A stretch of DNA of 64,000 bases from positions 186,001 to 250,000 of the forward strand of contig NZ_BMOP01000002.1 in NCBI RefSeq assembly GCF_014647135.1, given 5' to 3'. Below the pieces are notes generated by a model. The model ran no database searches, had not been told where the DNA came from, and worked only from the letters and a program-made list of their open reading frames with translations. Shown in pieces: positions 29,704 through 39,075 of this stretch. The DNA comes from Shewanella xiamenensis. Its GTDB lineage: Bacteria > Pseudomonadota > Gammaproteobacteria > Enterobacterales > Shewanellaceae. The translations under genes and the position numbers were made by a program. The number at the start of each line of letters is the position of its first letter. Position 1 is the first letter of the stretch.

Positions 29704-31554
29704 ATGGATCATACTCCGCAGTCGCAACTCAAGCTGTTGCTTGCCAAAGGTAAAGAGCAAGGTTACTTAACCTATGCAGAAGTGAACGATCACTTACCTG
29801 CAGACATGGTCGATTCTGACCAGATCGAAGATATTATCCAGATGATAAATGACATGGGTATTCGGGTATTCGAAGAGGCTCCCGATGCCGATGACATGAT
29901 GATGTCGGAAGACAACACAGACGAAGATGCAGCAGAAGAAGCAGCCGCCGCCCTTGCCACGGTAGAAAGTGAGCTTGGCCGCACCACGGATCCTGTGCGT
30001 ATGTACATGCGCGAAATGGGTACCGTTGAACTGCTGACCCGTGAAGGCGAAATCGTTATCGCTAAACGCATCGAAGAAGGCATTAACACAGTTCAAAGCT
30101 CAGTAGCCGAATACCCACAAGCGATCGCCATGATCCTTGAGCAATACGACCAGTATGAAGCCGATGAACTGCGCCTGTCTGATATTATCTCTGGATTTGT
30201 TAACCCTGACGAAGAAGACTTAGGCCCAACCGCTACTCACATCGGTTCTGAATTATCAGAAGAAGATCTTGAAGATGAAGATGATGAGGAAGACGAGGAA
30301 GACGAAGACGGTGATGCCGACGGCGATGATGATGGTAATAAAGGTCCCGATCCTGAAGAGGCTCGTGAACGCTTTAGCCAGTTAAGAACCGCCTACGAAA
30401 ACGCGCTCAAAATCATCGAAGCCAAAGGCCGTGAACATCCAGAATCGATCAAAGCACTGTTTGAGATCGGTGAGATTTTTAAAGAGTTCCGCCTGGTACC
30501 TAAGCAATTTGACCGCTTAGTGAAAAGTATGCGTTCGATGATGGACCGTGTTCGCGTACAAGAGCGTCTCCTGATGAAGCTTTGCGTCGAACAAGCCAAA
30601 ATGCCAAAGAAAAACTTTGTTAAGTTCTTCACTGGTAACGAAACCAATCTCGATTGGTTTAATGCAGAAAAAACCTCAAACAAACCTTATGCCGAAGGCT
30701 TAAGAATGGTTGAGGATGACGTGCAGCGCTGCCGTAGCAAACTGGCCGCCATCGAAGAAGAAACAGGCTTAGTTATTGCCGCGATTAAAGATATTAACCG
30801 CCGCATGTCAATCGGTGAGGCTAAAGCTCGTCGTGCGAAGAAAGAAATGGTTGAGGCAAACTTACGTCTGGTAATTTCTATCGCTAAGAAATACACCAAC
30901 CGCGGTCTGCAATTCTTGGACTTAATCCAAGAAGGTAACATCGGTCTGATGAAGGCTGTTGATAAATTTGAATATCGCCGTGGTTACAAGTTCTCGACCT
31001 ATGCGACTTGGTGGATCCGTCAGGCAATCACCCGCTCAATCGCGGACCAAGCCCGTACGATCCGTATTCCAGTACACATGATCGAAACTATCAACAAGCT
31101 GAACCGTATCTCTCGCCAAATGCTACAGGAAATGGGCCGCGAACCCTCACCTGAAGAATTGGCAGAGCGAATGATGATGCCGGAAGACAAAATCCGTAAG
31201 GTACTGAAAATCGCTAAAGAACCGATCTCCATGGAAACCCCAATCGGTGACGATGAAGATTCGCATTTAGGCGATTTTATCGAGGATACCACCCTCGAAT
31301 TACCTCTGGACAGCGCCACCAGCGAAAGCTTGAAGAGCGCTACCCATGAGGTATTAGCAGGCCTAACAGCCCGTGAAGCCAAAGTACTGCGCATGCGTTT
31401 TGGTATCGACATGAACACCGACCACACGCTAGAAGAAGTGGGCAAACAATTTGACGTAACCCGTGAACGTATCCGTCAAATTGAAGCAAAAGCGCTGCGT
31501 AAACTGCGTCACCCTTCACGCTCAGAAATCTTAAAGTCCTTCTTAGACGAATAG
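29704..31554 (+). CDS. rpoD: RNA polymerase sigma-70 factor RpoD
   Basis: The 616-aa primary sigma factor. It has region 1.1 ([27 protein letters not shown]), region 1.2, and a non-conserved insert with an acidic run of Glu and Asp at about 184-212. Region 2 includes the -10 recognition segment [17 protein letters not shown], and region 4 the -35 helix [20 protein letters not shown]. The ATG at 29704 matches E. coli RpoD's start; ATG 29695 lies three codons upstream. A strong terminator follows. Confidence 0.98.
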   Translation: MDHTPQSQLKLLLAKGKEQGYLTYAEVNDHLPADMVDSDQIEDIIQMINDMGIRVFEEAPDADDMMMSEDNTDEDAAEEAAAALATVESELGRTTDPVRMYMREMGTVELLTREGEIVIAKRIEEGINTVQSSVAEYPQAIAMILEQYDQYEADELRLSDIISGFVNPDEEDLGPTATHIGSELSEEDLEDEDDEEDEEDEDGDADGDDDGNKGPDPEEARERFSQLRTAYENALKIIEAKGREHPESIKALFEIGEIFKEFRLVPKQFDRLVKSMRSMMDRVRVQERLLMKLCVEQAKMPKKNFVKFFTGNETNLDWFNAEKTSNKPYAEGLRMVEDDVQRCRSKLAAIEEETGLVIAAIKDINRRMSIGEAKARRAKKEMVEANLRLVISIAKKYTNRGLQFLDLIQEGNIGLMKAVDKFEYRRGYKFSTYATWWIRQAITRSIADQARTIRIPVHMIETINKLNRISRQMLQEMGREPSPEELAERMMMPEDKIRKVLKIAKEPISMETPIGDDEDSHLGDFIEDTTLELPLDSATSESLKSATHEVLAGLTAREAKVLRMRFGIDMNTDHTLEEVGKQFDVTRERIRQIEAKALRKLRHPSRSEILKSFLDE

Positions 31555-31588
31555 ATAGACGAATAGATAAGTGTCAAATATTAAGCCT

Positions 31589-31614
31589 AAGCCCCGCACT
31601 GCGGGGCTTTTTTT
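31589..31614 (+). terminator. Terminator after rpoD
   Basis: Stem AAGCCCCGC/GCGGGGCTT with a short ACT loop and a run of seven T residues, 35 bp past the rpoD stop. Confidence 0.95.
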
Positions 31615-31858
31615 CGCCATCATTCAGTTAACGAGTAACAAACCAGCACAATATACAGCTCAACCCTCTTTCAAAATCAGAGAGTTAAATTACCTTGACC
31701 ATGAATCGCACGGCAAAAAACCTTTGCAGAAACAACTGTTGATTAACAGATAACCAATTGAATCAATTCGGTGAATTTCATCGAAAAACACGGGTGACAA
31801 GCGCAAACAAGCTTAGTATACTGCCACTCGCTTTAGGTGATGACGATTGCCTTTAGTA
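31615..31858 (+). other. Spacer between the rpoD terminator and the tRNA gene
   Basis: About 240 bp holding the tRNA promoter near its end. A 60-codon frame across it has no ribosome site or recognisable product and runs through the rpoD terminator. Confidence 0.5.
31794..31822 (+). promoter_or_regulatory. Sigma-70 promoter of the tRNA-Ile2 gene
   Basis: GTGACA and TATACT with an exact 17-bp spacer, 36 bp before the tRNA, followed by a GC-rich discriminator (GCC) typical of stable-RNA promoters. Confidence 0.75.
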
Positions 31859-31935
31859 GGCCCCTTAGCTCAGTTGGTTAGAGCACACGACTCATAATCG
31901 TTAGGTCCACGGTTCAAGTCCGTGAGGGGCCACCA
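31859..31935 (+). tRNA. ileX: tRNA-Ile (CAT anticodon, lysidine-type tRNA-Ile2)
   Basis: A 77-nt tRNA with encoded CCA. The acceptor arm GGCCCCU/AGGGGCC closes perfectly. The D-loop region is TTAGCTCAGTTGG and the T-arm GGTTCAAGTCC. The anticodon is CAT. The acceptor and anticodon-loop context (CTCATAA) match E. coli tRNA-Ile2 better than elongator tRNA-Met, whose acceptor begins GGCTACG. The C34 would be changed to lysidine by TilS to read AUA. E. coli ileX also lies near rpoD, which supports the call. The first anticodon-stem pair (27-43) is a C-U mismatch. Confidence 0.88.
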
Positions 31936-31944
31936 CCAAATTCA

Positions 31945-31979
31945 ACAAAAAAGCCCATTTAATAATGGGCTTTTTTGTT
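31945..31979 (+). terminator. Terminator after tRNA-Ile2
   Basis: Arms AAAAAAGCCCATT and AATGGGCTTTTTT around a short TAAT loop, starting 10 bp after the tRNA. Confidence 0.92.
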
Positions 31980-32088
31980 TCTGCAATCTGTCGATACTGA
32001 CTCATACCAACGCGACTCATTCCCGATAACTAACTCAAACGCGCTTTCGATTTGTCCCTTTAGGTAATGGCCCAATTAAAGCAAAAAC

Positions 32089-32121
32089 AAAGGCACTAAC
32101 TGATAACCACGTTAGCGCCTT
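32089..32121 (-). terminator. Terminator after the chemoreceptor gene
   Basis: On the minus strand, AAGGC-x-CTAAC pairs with GTTAG-x-GCCTT across a 10-nt loop with one internal mismatch. TTTGTTTTT follows. Confidence 0.65.
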
Positions 32122-32174
32122 GATAAGGTTAGAAAACCTGTCAGACCTTAAATAGCAGGAGGCTGACCATCTGG

Positions 32175-34295
32175 TTAGGTTTTTAACTTACCTAATTGCT
32201 GATGTTGTTGTTTTACCAGCTCGGCGAGAACGACGCTGCTTTGCTGTGCTTCGCCAGCAAGACGAGCGAGTTCAGAGGCTGAGTCGGATATGCCAGTAAT
32301 ATTTCGATTAACCTCTTCAGTAACGGCACTTTGCTCCTCTGCCGCCGCAGCAATATGGGTCACTTGCGCTGAAATCTCCTCAATCTGGCTAACCATAGAA
32401 TTAAGGGAGGTAAGCGCTTGCTCCGTTTGCGAAACGGCCATTTGTGCACGCTCAGCACCTTTATCAATAATCCCCGATGCACTAAGAACCTCTTTTTGGA
32501 GCGCATCAATCAGCACGCTAATATCGTCGGTGGAGCTTTGGGTTTTGGAGGCAAGTGCCCTTACTTCATCGGCCACCACCGCAAAACCCCGTCCTTGCTC
32601 ACCTGCGCGAGCAGCCTCAATAGCCGCATTTAAGGCGAGTAAGTTTGTTTGCGCGGCAATCGAGCTAATCACTTCGAGGATTCGGCTAATATTAGTGCTA
32701 CTTTCAGCCACTTTACTGACGGCGACTTTAGCCTGCATAGACTCTTGCGACATAGTAGTCACATAATCCATTGCTTTAGTCAGACTCTCTTCACTGAGAC
32801 GCACATTGCGTGACATAGCCTCCGTTTCGGCAGCGGTTTGTTCAGAAGCTTTGGCAACCTCAAGGGCTGTAGCACTCATTTCATTAACCGCAGTCACAAC
32901 ACTCTCAATCTCACCATATTGACGATGTACGCTATCGCGGGTTAATTCTGCAATTTTTGCAGAGGATAAACTTTCCTCCTGTGTCCGCCCTGCCAACGCT
33001 TTAAGCTCGGAGATTAAATCCTTAAGTTTATTGATAAAGGAATTAAATCCTTTACCCAGAGCGATAAGTTCTGCGTGTGAATCGACTTCAATCGATTGAG
33101 TTAAATCGCCATCGGCACTGGCTAAATTTTCAACGCGTCCCTGAATGACTTTGAGCGGTGCAATCACGCTGCGGATTACTATGCTGATGGTAACAACCGC
33201 TAGAATGGAAACCGCTAGGCCAACAATCAATAAGATGCTGCCAAGTGATGTTGCCATTTCGTCCATTTTTTCATTTAGTTGAATCGAACTCTTGAGTGCC
33301 ATTGATTTAGGGACTTGAATCGCAAGTGACCACTCTGCGTTGGCAAGGGGAATATTAATCGGATAGGCGACGATAATTTCATCGTCATTTGCCATGTAAC
33401 CGCCATTTTTATGCAATCCAACAATTTGTGTTGCCAATTTGGGGTCAATAGACTCGGCTAACGGACGCGCCTTTTTACTGTAGTGGCTTGCGGCAACCAC
33501 TAAACCACGGGTACTGAGCAAAGTCACTTTAGCTTGGCCGTCATAAAGGCTTTTAGACAGTTTATCAATTAACACTTGGAATACTGGTAGGTTGAGATCC
33601 ACCCCAACCACACCAATAAATTGTTTATGCTTAAGTACAGGAACCGTTAACGACGTCATTAACGCTGTATTGCCAGGGGTGATTTCGTAGAGATAAGGTT
33701 CCATTAAACAAGGCTTTAAGGTCTCCTTTGCACATAAAAACCATTCAGCATCTCGTATACCAAATTCGTTGAGAGTTGTTTTATATTTTTCCGATGAATC
33801 ATCAACTTGGTTATGTTCAACTGTGCCATCATCATTGCGAGTGTAATACACCTCCAATGCTCCAGATGAAGCAACACTATGGCTGACATTAACATTTAAA
33901 AATTCACTGTCGAGTCCATCATACCCATTAGCTTCGAACTGGGCATACATTGACGAGATTTGCGTATTTTTCTTTAACACAGCAGCCACAGCGAGTTCTA
34001 AACGATCACGCTTGAGTGGCAATTCTTCTGACGTGCTTTCAAGTATGCCTGAAAAGGAATAAGGGATCCGGTAAGCTTCGTTGATAAAACCTGCGACCAT
34101 TTCGCCATATTCGCCCGCTCGCGCTTCAAGCTTATCGTGGGTCTCCTTTTGCAATGTTTCTTGAACCTGGTAGGAAAGTTCAGCATTTTGATCCGAGAGG
34201 GTCCACCATAGACTGATGGAGAGAATAGCCACTATTGAGAGAAATAAGGCGGAAGTGATCCACAACAACTTAGTACTGATGGACAAATGCTTCAT
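32175..34295 (-). CDS. Methyl-accepting chemotaxis protein with dCache-type sensor
   Basis: A 706-aa transmembrane chemoreceptor. It has a first helix at about residues 8-30 and a large periplasmic region of about 310 residues. That region resembles a double Cache domain, with segments such as GVVGVDLNL and [12 protein letters not shown] second helix (352-374) leads to HAMP and then a cytoplasmic signalling domain with the hairpin tip [33 protein letters not shown]. It should pass ligand signals to CheA. The ligand cannot be read from sequence; amino acids are common for this class. Monocistronic. Confidence 0.93.
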   Translation of the reverse strand: MKHLSISTKLLWITSALFLSIVAILSISLWWTLSDQNAELSYQVQETLQKETHDKLEARAGEYGEMVAGFINEAYRIPYSFSGILESTSEELPLKRDRLELAVAAVLKKNTQISSMYAQFEANGYDGLDSEFLNVNVSHSVASSGALEVYYTRNDDGTVEHNQVDDSSEKYKTTLNEFGIRDAEWFLCAKETLKPCLMEPYLYEITPGNTALMTSLTVPVLKHKQFIGVVGVDLNLPVFQVLIDKLSKSLYDGQAKVTLLSTRGLVVAASHYSKKARPLAESIDPKLATQIVGLHKNGGYMANDDEIIVAYPINIPLANAEWSLAIQVPKSMALKSSIQLNEKMDEMATSLGSILLIVGLAVSILAVVTISIVIRSVIAPLKVIQGRVENLASADGDLTQSIEVDSHAELIALGKGFNSFINKLKDLISELKALAGRTQEESLSSAKIAELTRDSVHRQYGEIESVVTAVNEMSATALEVAKASEQTAAETEAMSRNVRLSEESLTKAMDYVTTMSQESMQAKVAVSKVAESSTNISRILEVISSIAAQTNLLALNAAIEAARAGEQGRGFAVVADEVRALASKTQSSTDDISVLIDALQKEVLSASGIIDKGAERAQMAVSQTEQALTSLNSMVSQIEEISAQVTHIAAAAEEQSAVTEEVNRNITGISDSASELARLAGEAQQSSVVLAELVKQQHQQLGKLKT

Positions 34296-34710
34296 CGAGT
34301 AAACTCCAAATATAAGGTCAAGAGCCTAATTATTTTGATCTAGTTCATTTTTATTTTTGCTGACTAATTTAAAAAATAGCACTCTGCGTCGGGATTACCA
34401 GTCTTTAAGATAGTGAATTGTTAACTATAAGTAAAACTTTTCACCGACAGATTTAGGGCCAATTGCGACCTTTATCCCAATAGGTGGCAATTTGATATTT
34501 ATCCCAAATCGATGAACGCAAATATGACCAAACTCACAAACCACAAAGATTAGCGAGCCACACTTTTTTACAAAAATTAATTCCAGATTAAAAACACCCA
34601 TTTCATTTGTAACAAAGTCTATTCTTTGGCGTTGTGGCATTGGTTTGCGCAGGCTATCGCCTTATACTCTTGGCCTTAAACACAAAACAACAATAACGGA
34701 AGCAAGCTTT
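34296..34710. other. Gene-free region between the chemoreceptor and peptide-transporter genes
   Basis: 415 bp with divergent promoters. An imperfect inverted repeat at 34461-34492 has AATTGC-G-ACCT pairing with AGGT-G-GCAATT over a 10-nt loop. A promoter-like pair, TTGGTT and TATACT, is at 34640-34668. A 71-codon minus-strand ORF (34425-34640) lacks support and is not called. Confidence 0.45.
34640..34668 (+). promoter_or_regulatory. Candidate promoter of the POT transporter gene
   Basis: TTGGTT at 34640-34645 and TATACT at 34663-34668 with a 17-bp spacer, about 45 bp before the chosen start. Confidence 0.5.
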
Positions 34711-36261
34711 ATGACTCTTGGTACCAATCAGGTAAGCAAGACACATTCGTTTATGACTGTGTCACTTATCGAATTATGGGAACGTTTTGGTTATTACGGC
34801 ATGCAAGCGCTGATCGTGTACTTTATGGTGCAGCGTCTTGGCTTTGATGACTCCCGTGCAAACTTAGTTTGGAGTGCCTGTGCGGCGCTGATTTACGTGT
34901 CGCCAGCCATAGGTGGTTGGGTTGGGGATAAAATTCTCGGCACCAAACGCACTATGTTGCTCGGTGCGGGGATTTTATCTGTCGGCTATGCCCTGATGAC
35001 AGTGCCGACCGAAAACACTTGGTTTATGTTCTCCGCTCTTGGGGTGATTGTGGTCGGTAACGGCCTATTTAAACCCAATGCCGGTAACTTAGTCCGTAAG
35101 ATTTACGAAGGTGATGACTCTAAGATCGACAGCGCCTTTACCATCTACTACATGGCGGTAAACGTAGGTTCGACTTTCTCTATGCTGTTAACGCCTTGGA
35201 TTAAGGACTATGTTAACGCGCAATATGGTAACGAATTTGGCTGGCATGCCGCTTTTGCCGTGTGCTGTGTGGGCCTAATCGTCGGCTTAGGTAACTATGC
35301 CCTGATGTATAAGAGCCTCGCCAACTATGGTTCAGAGCCTGATACTCGCCCCGTCAACAAAAAGAATCTTGCGATCGTATTGATATTAGCGGCACTTTCC
35401 GTTGTTGCTTCGGCGATCATTCTTGAATATGAAGATGTTGCCCGAGTATTCGTGTATGCCGCGGGTGTGGCAGTATTAGGGATTTTCTTCCACTTAATTC
35501 GTACCAGTGAGCCAAGTGAGCGTGCCGGCCTTATAGCAGCGCTTATCCTCACAGTGCAAACCGTCTTCTTCTTTATCTTCTATCAACAAATGTCGACTTC
35601 GCTGGCCCTGTTTGCGCTGCGTAACGTCGATTGGGATTTCCAAGTCTTTGGTACCCATTTATGGACTTGGTCTCCTGCACAATTCCAAGCACTTAACCCA
35701 ATCTGGATCATGGTGTTAAGCCCTGTGCTGGCTTGGAGTTATTCTTGGGCTGGTCGCAATAATAAAGACTTTTCGATTGCCGCTAAGTTTGCCTTAGGTT
35801 TTGCGGTTGTCGCGATTGGCTTCTTTATCTACGGATTTGCAGGTCAATTTGCCGTTGAGGGTAAAACCTCTTCTTGGGTAATGATTTGGGGTTACGCTTC
35901 TTACTCTTTGGGTGAATTACTGGTCAGTGGTCTTGGTTTAGCCATGATCGCTCGCTACGTACCGGCTCGTATGGGCGGCTTTATGATGGGCGCGTATTTC
36001 GTGGCATCGGGGATTTCCCAGTACTTGGGCGGCGTTGTGGCTAACTTTGCCAGCGTGCCACAGGACTTAGTCGATCCACTGCAAACTCTGCCCGTCTATA
36101 CCAATCTATTCAATAAATTAGGTATTGCGGCCGTGGTCTGTACTTTTATCGCCTTAGCCGTATTACCGCTAATGCGCCGTTTGACAGAAAGTCATCACGC
36201 CCATAACAGCATTGAAGATAACGCGGCGGCATCACTACGTGATGTGAAAGCCGAGCAATAA
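34711..36261 (+). CDS. Proton-coupled di/tripeptide transporter, POT family (PepTSo2-like)
   Basis: A 516-aa major-facilitator protein that imports di- and tripeptides with protons. The POT motif ExxER is at residues 21-25 in ELWERFGYYG, and the signature GNGLFKPNAGNLV lies near 115. About 14 helices are predicted. From memory the sequence is almost identical to PepTSo2 (SO_1277) of S. oneidensis, a structurally studied transporter. The ATG at 34711 is used; the frame extends to 34645, through the putative promoter. Confidence 0.95.
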   Translation: MTLGTNQVSKTHSFMTVSLIELWERFGYYGMQALIVYFMVQRLGFDDSRANLVWSACAALIYVSPAIGGWVGDKILGTKRTMLLGAGILSVGYALMTVPTENTWFMFSALGVIVVGNGLFKPNAGNLVRKIYEGDDSKIDSAFTIYYMAVNVGSTFSMLLTPWIKDYVNAQYGNEFGWHAAFAVCCVGLIVGLGNYALMYKSLANYGSEPDTRPVNKKNLAIVLILAALSVVASAIILEYEDVARVFVYAAGVAVLGIFFHLIRTSEPSERAGLIAALILTVQTVFFFIFYQQMSTSLALFALRNVDWDFQVFGTHLWTWSPAQFQALNPIWIMVLSPVLAWSYSWAGRNNKDFSIAAKFALGFAVVAIGFFIYGFAGQFAVEGKTSSWVMIWGYASYSLGELLVSGLGLAMIARYVPARMGGFMMGAYFVASGISQYLGGVVANFASVPQDLVDPLQTLPVYTNLFNKLGIAAVVCTFIALAVLPLMRRLTESHHAHNSIEDNAAASLRDVKAEQ

Positions 36262-36629
36262 TTCTTCATTCACATAAGTCATATGTGAGCAATAAAAACT
36301 GCCGACAAGCCCCGCTTGCGGCAGTTTTTTTATACCTTTAGGTTACTGCTCATCACCAAACAATCTGAACTTTCTGTGCTGATTTTTCATGCATAGGCTT
36401 GGGATAAGGCTTTCACCCCTGTTTGCAAAACTAAGATGTTCGGTTCCAATTTTAACTCAGTGTTAAGCTAAAGCCTTGAGCTTGTTTATTGTTGATACGT
36501 CACCATATCCTAGGGTAAGACTCCATCAGCACTGATAGAACAATCGCTTTAGCGCCCACCACATTCATCCGTGGGAGACAAATAAAGCCGTTGCTACAGG
36601 GCTGACACACGCAAAGAGGCGCTTAATTT
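36262..36629. other. Gene-free region after the peptide transporter
   Basis: 368 bp. It begins with the transporter's terminator (36295-36331). The rest shows no clear ORF or repeat and presumably holds the promoter of the monooxygenase gene, whose ribosome site GAGGCG lies just before 36630. Confidence 0.4.
36295..36331 (+). terminator. Terminator after the POT transporter
   Basis: Arms AAAACTGCCG and CGGCAGTTTT with an inner CAAGC/GCTTG pairing, then a run of T residues. Confidence 0.92.
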
Positions 36630-37682
36630 ATGGCTACACCATCCACATCATCTGTCATCCCATCGCAGGCTTTGCCCGCGGCTAAATCTCCCCTGGCGGA
36701 GATTCCCTTTTCACTGTTAGAGCTTGCCCCTGTTCGCTATGGCGCCAGTATCGGAGACACGCTACGCGCCAGCCTGCAATACGCTAAGGTAGCCGATGAC
36801 TTAGGCTTTAATCGTTTCTGGTTTGCCGAGCACCACAATATGCCCGGTATCGCCAGCGCCGCGACATCAGTACTAATTGGCTTTATTGCCGAAAATACTA
36901 AACGCATTCGCGTCGGTGCGGGCGGGATTATGCTGCCCAACCATGCGCCATTAGTGGTTGCCGAACAGTTTGGTACGCTCGAGAGTCTTTATCCTGGGCG
37001 TATCGATTTAGGGCTTGGCCGCGCCCCAGGGAGCGATCAAATCACCAGCCGCGCCCTTAACCGCGATATGAGCCGCGCGGAGCAATTTCCCGCCGAGGTG
37101 AGCGAGTTACAAACCCTACTCGGCGACTACAATGGCCATCATCCCGTGAGAGCGATTCCCGGCGAAGGCACCCATGTACCGATTTGGCTACTCGGCTCGA
37201 GCCTGTTTAGCGCCCAGCTTGCGGCACAGCGCGGCTTACCCTATGTCTTTGCAGGGCATTTTGCGCCAAGGTTCCTCTACGATGCGATTGAGATTTACCG
37301 CCGCGACTTTAAGCCATCTAAGGTGTTGGATAAGCCCTATGTCATGCTTGGCCTGCCGCTTATCGCCGCAGAGACAGACGCCGAAGCCGAATACTTGAGT
37401 ACCACCTCCAAGCAACGAGTACTTGCGCTAATCCGTGGTGAGGCGCTTTGGTTAAAACCGCCAGTGGAGAGCATGGATGGCTTGTGGAGCGAGCAGGAAA
37501 AAACCTATGTCGATAACTTCTTAGGCTTATCCGTCACCGGTGGCCCCACCACCATCAAGCACCGCTTAGAGATGATAGTGAAAGAACTAGGTGTCGATGA
37601 GTTTATCTTTACCAACGATTTGTATGATCAGGACAAACGTGAGCGAGCACTGCAAATCCTAATGGAGATTAAAGGCACTTAA
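36630..37682 (+). CDS. Luciferase-like (LLM class) flavin-dependent oxidoreductase
   Basis: A 350-aa TIM-barrel flavoprotein related to bacterial luciferase alpha chains and E. coli YhbW. Family segments are visible: [67 protein letters not shown] and [20 protein letters not shown]. It would use reduced FMN from a separate reductase. The natural substrate is unknown. It converges on gabT across a bidirectional terminator. Confidence 0.92.
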   Translation: MATPSTSSVIPSQALPAAKSPLAEIPFSLLELAPVRYGASIGDTLRASLQYAKVADDLGFNRFWFAEHHNMPGIASAATSVLIGFIAENTKRIRVGAGGIMLPNHAPLVVAEQFGTLESLYPGRIDLGLGRAPGSDQITSRALNRDMSRAEQFPAEVSELQTLLGDYNGHHPVRAIPGEGTHVPIWLLGSSLFSAQLAAQRGLPYVFAGHFAPRFLYDAIEIYRRDFKPSKVLDKPYVMLGLPLIAAETDAEAEYLSTTSKQRVLALIRGEALWLKPPVESMDGLWSEQEKTYVDNFLGLSVTGGPTTIKHRLEMIVKELGVDEFIFTNDLYDQDKRERALQILMEIKGT

Positions 37683-37697
37683 GTGTTAAACCACCCC

Positions 37698-37730
37698 ATA
37701 AAAAATCCCGCCTAAGCGGGATTTTTTATG
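37698..37730. terminator. Bidirectional terminator between the LLM oxidoreductase and gabT
   Basis: Fifteen-base arms centred on ATCCCGC/GCGGGAT with a CTAA loop, flanked by A and T runs. Confidence 0.94.
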
Positions 37731-37734
37731 GCTA

Positions 37735-39012
37735 TTAACCTTTTAACACGGCATCGAAGCAGGCTTTAAGAATGCCCAGCCCCGCTCCAAGCTGCTCGTC
37801 TGGCACTGTCAATGGCACCAAAATCCGCAGCACGTTTCCGTAGGTGCCGCAGGAGAGGAGAATCAATCCTCGGTTTCTTGCCTCGGCTAAGATTTGAGCA
37901 CAGTACTGAGGTGCAGGTTTGCCATCTTCCATTAATTCAATGGCGATCATCGCCCCTAGACCACGCACATCGGCAATTTGTGGATGTTCGACTTGCATTG
38001 TATTTAACGCCGACTTAATCCGCTCGCCAATCGCATTGGCACGCTCAAGCAGCTTTTCCTCTTCAAACACCTCAAGTACGGCAAGCGCCGCCGCACAGGC
38101 CAGCGGGTTACCGCCGTAGGTGCCGCCAAGGCCACCGGGGCCAATGGCATCCATGACTTCAGCTTTACCCGTAATACCTGAGAGTGGGAAGCCACCAGCA
38201 ATGGATTTCGCAAAGGTGGTGATATCGGCACTCACGCCCATTTGCTCCATCGCGAAGAAGGTCCCGGTACGACCCGCACCCGTTTGCACTTCATCGGCAA
38301 TCAACATAATGCCTTCACGGTCGCACAGTGCGCGTAAACGTTGCATAAAGGCTGGCGATGCGGCATAAAACCCGCCTTCGCCCTGCACAGGTTCGAGAAT
38401 AATTGCGGCAATATCACTTGGCTCAGCATCATTTTTAAAGATGCGTTCGATAGACGCCATCGCATCATCATCGGACACGCCGTGTAGCACACAGGGAAAC
38501 TCAGCGCGGAACACATTAGCCGACATTAATCCCATACCTTTGCTGTAAGGCGCAACCTTTCCCGTTAACGCCAGTGCCGCCATAGTGCGACCATGATAAC
38601 CCGAGGTAAAGGCAATCACGCCCGCCCGCTTAGTGTATGCTCGAGCAACTTTAACTGCATTTTCAACCGCTTCTGAGCCGCTGGTAAATAAGGCTGTCTT
38701 CTTGGCAAAATCCCCCGGCACTAACTGATTCAGTTTTTCACAGACTTGAATATAGCTTTCATAACCCAGCACCATAAAACAGGTGTGGGAGAAGTCCTCA
38801 AGCTGCGCCGCAACAGCCGCCTTAACCTTAGGATGTAAATGCCCAGTGTTGAGCACAGCAATACCACCTGCAAAGTCGATAAACTCTCGACCTTCAACAT
38901 CCCACACACTCGCGTTTTCAGCGCGGGCAGTAAAAATTGGGTGAATTTGACCCACTCCACCAGCTACAGCGGCTTGGCGACGTGCCATCAATGAATCATT
39001 AGTTGTGCTCAT
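37735..39012 (-). CDS. gabT: 4-aminobutyrate aminotransferase
   Basis: A 425-aa class III PLP aminotransferase that converts GABA plus 2-oxoglutarate to succinate semialdehyde plus glutamate. The PLP lysine is K269 in TTFAKSIAGG. The DEVQTGAGRTG segment and the N-terminal GGIAVLNTGHLHP are characteristic of GabT/PuuE. In this cluster it would act on GABA released by PuuD, so a PuuE role is equally apt. The ATG at 39012 is preferred to 39054. gabD ends 63 bp upstream in the same direction. Confidence 0.93.
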   Translation of the reverse strand: MSTTNDSLMARRQAAVAGGVGQIHPIFTARAENASVWDVEGREFIDFAGGIAVLNTGHLHPKVKAAVAAQLEDFSHTCFMVLGYESYIQVCEKLNQLVPGDFAKKTALFTSGSEAVENAVKVARAYTKRAGVIAFTSGYHGRTMAALALTGKVAPYSKGMGLMSANVFRAEFPCVLHGVSDDDAMASIERIFKNDAEPSDIAAIILEPVQGEGGFYAASPAFMQRLRALCDREGIMLIADEVQTGAGRTGTFFAMEQMGVSADITTFAKSIAGGFPLSGITGKAEVMDAIGPGGLGGTYGGNPLACAAALAVLEVFEEEKLLERANAIGERIKSALNTMQVEHPQIADVRGLGAMIAIELMEDGKPAPQYCAQILAEARNRGLILLSCGTYGNVLRILVPLTVPDEQLGAGLGILKACFDAVLKG

Positions 39013-39075
39013 TTTGTGTTCCTTACTTGCATTCCCAACTTGCTGAAGTCGCATTGCCTGTCAAGCGTCAGTCAC

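Noticed and set aside
31571..31753. 60-codon plus-strand ORF after rpoD
   Set aside because: It runs through the rpoD terminator and has no ribosome site or recognisable product.
31859..31935. Elongator tRNA-Met
   Set aside because: The acceptor stem and anticodon-loop context fit tRNA-Ile2 better, and gene position beside rpoD matches ileX.
34425..34640. 71-codon minus-strand ORF upstream of the peptide transporter
   Set aside because: No ribosome site or family likeness; it lies in a divergent promoter region and contains the palindrome at 34461.
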